From positions 2,061,001 through 2,125,000 of the forward strand of contig JAYKKM010000226.1 of NCBI GenBank assembly GCA_035772405.1: a stretch of 64,000 nt of DNA. Direction: 5' to 3'. Below the pieces are notes generated by a model. That model was not told the DNA's origin. It ran no database searches and saw only the letters and a program-made list of their open reading frames with translations. Shown one piece after another: positions 59,009 through 64,000 of this stretch. The stretch is from Chrysogorgia sp. JL179-B06. Lineage: Eukaryota; Cnidaria; Anthozoa; Scleralcyonacea; Chrysogorgiidae. Numbering within the stretch: position 1 is the first letter of the stretch; the number at the start of each line of letters is the position of its first letter. The translations under genes and the position numbers were made by a program.

Positions 59009-59460
59009 AACTCTTTCCCTACGGCTGAAAAACATCAAAAATTGAACGACCACGTTGTTCTATTTATATCTCTTGAAATAACCATAACTGTTGCGAAAGC
59101 TATACATTTTCTGGAAGCCCAATAAACCGGCTTTTACTTGTTCTTTTAAATTTCCCGAACAAAACACATTATGTTAATATAAATTAGCATTAATTATCAT
59201 AAATCAGGTTGAAAAATTTACATTTTTCCAGAAAAGGCCATCTTGCACGCCCGCATAGCATCTTGAAAACTCAAAATGCCACCAATCGCAGAGTTGTTCA
59301 TGAAATCAAATCAAACTTGGCGTGTGCGTGGATTTTATGTTCCTGGCGCTTGTCGAATTTCAATTTTTAATCTTGCGTTACCGTGTGCCGTGTTTTTCGA
59401 TTGACGACTTTGCGGGTCATCAATGACCCATTTTAACTGCGCCCGTAGGGAAAGAGTTAA
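59007..59460. mobile_element. Inverted-repeat element abutting the previous one
   Basis: Ends TTAACTCTTTCCCTACGG and CCGTAGGGAAAGAGTTAA. The interior is unique AT-rich DNA. The outer TTAA may be part of the ends or a target duplication. Confidence 0.7.
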
Positions 59461-60194
59461 AGCTTTGTCACGGCCACCATTTTCTTTCCAATGGCGGCGG
59501 AATCTGTTGGACGATTGTTAATGTTAGATTTTAAAGGGAAAGATTCCGCTTTCGTCAAGCACTGGTTTGTCAAAAATGGAATGGAATTTCTGCACTTCCA
59601 GTTTCGTAATTTGGCCATGGGGGTCGGGCATTTGCCCGCTTAATTTCTCGCTACAGTAGGGTATTTGAACATTTTTTTGCACAGGGGGAGGGCAATTTGA
59701 ATTTCAAATTCCCGGGGTCTACCCGGGGGGTGGTGATGTTTCGAATTGATCGGTACATAACCTCTACCATTAACCTCTCCTTTGTATCTCACCTTTAATG
59801 TCATGCATTATTCTTAGCATTATAATTCTTCCCCAGTTTTATCCTTTTTATCTCTTTTGTAAAGTCTGTGCTATCATGTCGAAAATCCCTGTTAACTTAC
59901 ACTCTCACATTATGACTCAATTTACGCCTCATTCCTCGAGCAAAAATTGTCCTGGATATCGGCAACCTCGTCTCCAGGGCCTTATCTCTTCCCGCTCGTG
60001 AGCGGAGATAAGGCCCCGGGAACGAGGTTGTGGGATCCGCCGCTCACACGACACCCAGAATTTCGCTTTGATATTATAATTTATGTGACATGCATGCACG
60101 CTCTGTAGACTTGATCATGTAAGACATTCATCTTAAAAGCAACTAAATCATAATAAATTCATGATTATCTCATATAAATATCATGCATGAACAA

Positions 60195-60800
<606 letters not shown>

Positions 60801-60866
60801 CGTGTAGGTTTTGGTCTACGAAATGCAAAGAGTGCTCAACAACATATAGTTAGAGCAAATAATAGA

Positions 60867-61152
<286 letters not shown>

Positions 61153-61170
61153 CCGATATATATATATATA

Positions 61171-61581
61171 GGCCGATAAGTTGCATTTTTCGCAACTGGT
61201 CCCGGTTTGGTCTTAAAATGTATGTATTCCAACACTCGAAATTTTCCTTCACCATAAATCCTTTCAACATGTAGTTTGATCGAGTGAAATGCCAAATATT
61301 ACCTATAATATACCCAGAGTCTTATCCCGGCATTACCACCATATATACAGAACTCGTGACTAGGCTCTCGGCAACGGCTTCCGTAGCTCAGTGGTCAGAG
61401 CACTGCACTAGCAATCGCAGGGTCGCGGGTTCAATTCCTACCGGAAGGCCGATAAGTTGCATTTTTCGCAACTGGTCCCGGTTTGGTCTTAAAATGTATG
61501 TATTCCAACACTCGAAATTTTCCTTCACCATAAATCCTTTCAACATGTAGTTTGATCGAGTGAAATGCCAAATATTACCTA
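61171..61581 (+). mobile_element. tRNA-Ala-derived short element with duplicated tail
   Basis: The tail segment (AGTTGCATTTTTCGCAACTG onward, about 135 bp) occurs twice, at about 61178-61308 and 61450-61581, on both sides of a complete head with the tRNA-like body (61377-61449, A-box GTAGCTCAGTGGTCAGAGC, B-box GGTTCAATTCC). This looks like a partial dimer: one tail, then a full copy. It ends in (TA)n at 61582. Confidence 0.75.
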
Positions 61582-61651
61582 TTATATATATATATATATA
61601 TATCTGTACTGTAGATGTGCATCAAGCCTATATACCTCAGAAAAAATTTCT

Positions 61652-61727
61652 GAGTCCCTGACGGGAATCGAACCCGTAACCTTCTGATTGCCGGTGAGAC
61701 GATCTAACCATTGAGCCACACGAACTC
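61652..61727 (-). repeat. tRNA-like sequence in a short element
   Basis: Minus strand GGCTCAATGGTTAGATCGTC (A-box side) and GGGTTCGATTCCCGTCAGGG (B-box side). It is close to the copy at 10233-10312 and shares the TTTCTGAG flank. The A-box differs and the acceptor stem is imperfect, so a relic. Confidence 0.65.
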
Positions 61728-61849
61728 AGATGGAGAGCGAAGGTTAATTAATGGTCCGATGTATATGTGTGATATGCCTACTCTTTCGAGTCTCAACGTA
61801 CGTATCGTGTTCAGTTAATATTAACTGCAAGTTACACTAGAAAACTTAG

Positions 61850-62125
61850 CGTGTTGTAAGCGTGTTCTAAGTACACGTAGGCGTGTTCTTAATACACATA
61901 GGCGTGTTCTAAACACACGTGAGCGTGTTGTTGACGTGTTGTGATATGTTAGACGTGTTGCGCCGTGTTGTAACAACACGTAGCCAGAACACACTAACGT
62001 GTTGTTATAACATAAAATGCGTTACAACACGCATGCAACACGGCTTGCTACACACAAAGCGTGTTGCAAATCAGTTAAAAACACACTGACGTGTAAAAAG
62101 TCAGACATTTTGTAACACACTATGC
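61850..62125. repeat. Cluster of CGTGTT/AACACG half-sites
   Basis: At least fifteen CGTGTT or AACACG hexamers in about 275 bp, many paired as short dyads (for example GTGTTGTAACAACAC near 61968). It lies directly upstream of the candidate first exon at 62197. It may be a decayed tandem repeat or a transcription-factor site cluster. Confidence 0.6.
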
Positions 62126-62196
62126 GTGTAAAAAGGGAGACATGTACAAAATGACCGCTGAATATTAGTGTTTATGCGCGGGCACAGTATGGCAAA

Positions 62197-62292
62197 ATGG
62201 CGGAATGTATAAGGAGCGACGGCTCGATTTTTGACGACAGTGAAATGATGTTGGAAGAATATGAACAATAGTAATAACAAGACTTTGACGAA
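62197..62292 (+). CDS. Possible first exon of a small acidic protein, interrupted
   Basis: ATG at 62197 opens MAECIRSDGSIFDDSEMMLE and EYEQ, then TAG TAA TAA, then CAA GAC TTT GAC GAA before GTAAGT. The composition (Asp/Glu-rich) resembles the downstream candidate exons, but three consecutive stops and a phase mismatch with 62822 argue against simple use. Confidence 0.3.
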
Positions 62293-62821
62293 GTAAGTAA
62301 TTGTTGATTTTTCTGTGATATTCGAAAACCGTTGCCCGTTGCGTTTGCAAAGTGTTCGCAAACAACTTATACGTCGCCATGTTTTATCAACTTGAATTTG
62401 TCCCGTGATTGTGTGCCTTTAATATGACTCTTACTTGTGATATTTTAACGTGTGTTGGCAATCCTGCCAATCATTTTCAGTTTCATATTGACTTGTGGAA
62501 CACTATTCGTGTCATTTTACAGTTAGTGTGAGAGTGTAAAAAGCAAACAACGCTTTTATTGAAAAGGCGGGAAACGAAATAATACAATTATAAAACATGT
62601 ACCAAGACCATAAATCAGTTTTTAGTTTTTATATTAAAGACTTCAAAAATGTTACAGCTTAACTGGATATATCCGAATTAAGACTTAGACTATTGTATAC
62701 TTCTACAATAAAACCTGATTTTTAAACAATGTTTTTAATATGAGGTACAGGTGAATGCTATTCTATACTGTATGTCCAGAAAACACCAGGGTCTTCGTAA
62801 GCTCTTTCTTTTTCTGCTGAG

Positions 62822-62941
62822 ACCATGAAGAAGTACCTTTCGAAAATCGTCCACAACGTCAAAGCGAAATGCCGAATTTTAGTGAACTCATCAAAATGTT
62901 AACGGCAGAAGGTTTGGAGGAAGTTGCAAATGAGCAAGAAG
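62822..62941 (+). CDS. Possible exon of an acidic protein
   Basis: The acceptor TTTCTTTTTCTGCTGAG and the donor GTCAGT bound 120 bp, open from phase 1 to phase 1, reading HEEVPFENRPQRQSEMPNF and then SELIKMLTAEGLEEVANEQE. The coding look is good; the family is not recognised. It could belong to a separate gene or to the SEA/GON gene, whose last exon also ends in phase 1. Confidence 0.45.
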
Positions 62942-63431
62942 GTCAGTTATTATAGTGTATTTTTGTGACGGCAATATATTTTTTGTTAAAATTCTTTCTG
63001 TCAATTGTGAGGATATACTAAAGAAGCATTTCTGCTAATAGTAATATTAATAGTATAATATACTAATACTTTAATGAGTAATTGTTTGTTTTCCATTTAC
63101 CGCACAAACGTGAACAGTCATTTGAATGCTTAAACTTCTAAGTTTGCGATTTTGCCTCGAAAAATTCATGTGAATTGACAGCAAGGCTTGGGCAAATATT
63201 AAGCTATGTTATTCTGTTTCTTTTTTCGATTTTCAGGTGGCACAGGTTTTGTATTTTATATGTTTTGTTGTTGATATTTGTTGTGTTTATTTTTTGTTAA
63301 TCTGTTTTTAATTGAGTGCACTTGTTAAAAAAGTACAACGTAAAATGAAGGCTTTTAGCACTGTATGCTTATATAGGTAGTTAAAAATTATATTTGGCAA
63401 TATATTCATTGTTTCAAATTCATTTTGGAAG

Positions 63432-63514
63432 AAAGAAAAAGTAACTATGTCGATAATACCACTATCTTAGAAGAGGAAATCGACGAGGCAACACTTGACC
63501 TTCTCACCTTCTGA
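63432..63514 (+). CDS. Possible terminal exon of an acidic protein
   Basis: In phase with 62822-62941 (phase 1) and open to TGA: RKSNYVDNTTILEEEIDEAT followed by LDLLTF. The acceptor (TTTTGGAAG) is weak. A better acceptor at 63237 (GATTTTCAG) leads to only about 12 codons before a stop. Confidence 0.35.
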
Positions 63515-63607
63515 CAGCAGAAGAAACCAAACTATTGGTGTTATTATGTATTGTATTGTGTTAAGTGTTGTGTTGTGTTGTGTTGTATTGTATTGTATTG
63601 TATTTAT

Positions 63608-63720
63608 CATTTATAGACCCAGAGCAAGGGCAATTCGACAAAATATTACCCCGAGGGATGATGATATCATCCCGAGGGGTAATATTTCGACGAATTCCCC
63701 GAGCGGAGGGTCTATAAATG
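63608..63720. repeat. Palindromic repeat
   Basis: Arms TTTATAGACCCAGAGCAAGG / CCCCGAGCGGAGGGTCTATAAA and centre ATTACCCCGAGGGATGATGA / ATCATCCCGAGGGGTAAT. It is a short member of the family also seen at 12905-13215. Confidence 0.8.
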
Positions 63721-64000
63721 ATTTATTGTACCGAAACAATCTTGAATGCTGTCTTGAAACGTCTAGAAATGCCTTGGAACGTCTTGTTGTTCCTCCATTG
63801 TTTACAGGCTCGTCTTGGTTTATGCGCGCGTCCTAGCTGGGTACGAGCGGGGTATTCAAACTCAAATTCCCCGCTGCTTACGTCATTAGTGGGGAATTTG
63901 AGGTTAAAGCGGGGATTTCCAGTTTAAATTGACTCAGGTCACGTGGTACAAATCTAGCTCTTTGATTGGACAATTATTTATAGTTGATCGAGGTATAATG

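Overview
The window is non-bacterial, intron-rich, AT-rich animal DNA. Evidence for this is spliced GT-AG exons, a recognisable metazoan lysosomal protease gene, CR1/L2-like and Penelope-like retroelements, TTAA-flanked miniature elements and very abundant microsatellites. The repeat content (hammerhead-bearing Penelope-like elements, many fold-back elements, tRNA-derived short elements) suggests a marine invertebrate, most likely a cnidarian. The species cannot be named from sequence alone. Most long open frames in the window are artefacts of tandem repeats.

Genes. (1) Minus strand, 17901 down to 2531: a cathepsin O-type papain-family protease read from eight recovered exons (signal peptide, I29 inhibitor propeptide, Cys, His and Asn active-site exons, stop codon). 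A Penelope-like retroelement (3064-5703) sits in one intron. At least one propeptide exon and one mature-domain exon were not located. (2) Plus strand, 20059 to at least 55423: a secreted or surface protein rebuilt from eleven exons with compatible phases: signal peptide, basic segment, SEA domain, Gln/Pro/Thr-rich linker, second SEA-like domain, short linker, and a GON-like domain that runs on past the last exon found. The two SEA domains use the same three-exon phase pattern, as if one three-exon module was duplicated. (3) Weak candidates: small plus-strand exons inside the protease intron (14842-16431), and a small acidic gene near the right end (62197-63514).

Layout. 1-2400: two decayed non-LTR retrotransposon ends. 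2400-18000: protease gene with the Penelope-like element, a 67-bp-repeat fold-back (7720-8990), a 1.07-kb fold-back (13239-14307) and a 17-bp minisatellite. 18000-32300: 5' half of the SEA/GON gene, with intronic miniature elements. 32500-36900: a TACTTCAG satellite broken up by a gag/RT block and by a 1.0-kb terminal-inverted-repeat element. 37000-39700: further SEA/GON exons, a miniature element with a MADF-like fragment, and ATT repeats. 40500-48330: very large AGTTRC arrays, one on each strand. 48500-54700: retrotransposon relics, a 160-bp tandem repeat split by a miniature element, and a TTAA element. 54700-64000: the last SEA/GON exons, a textbook hammerhead ribozyme, long (TA)n arrays alternating with tRNA-derived short elements, and the small acidic gene candidate.

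The most interesting signals are the complete minimal hammerhead ribozyme at 55502-55543 and its relatives at 3175, 21085, 21208 and 57544; the paired opposite-strand AGTTRC arrays; and the duplicated-exon SEA/GON gene.
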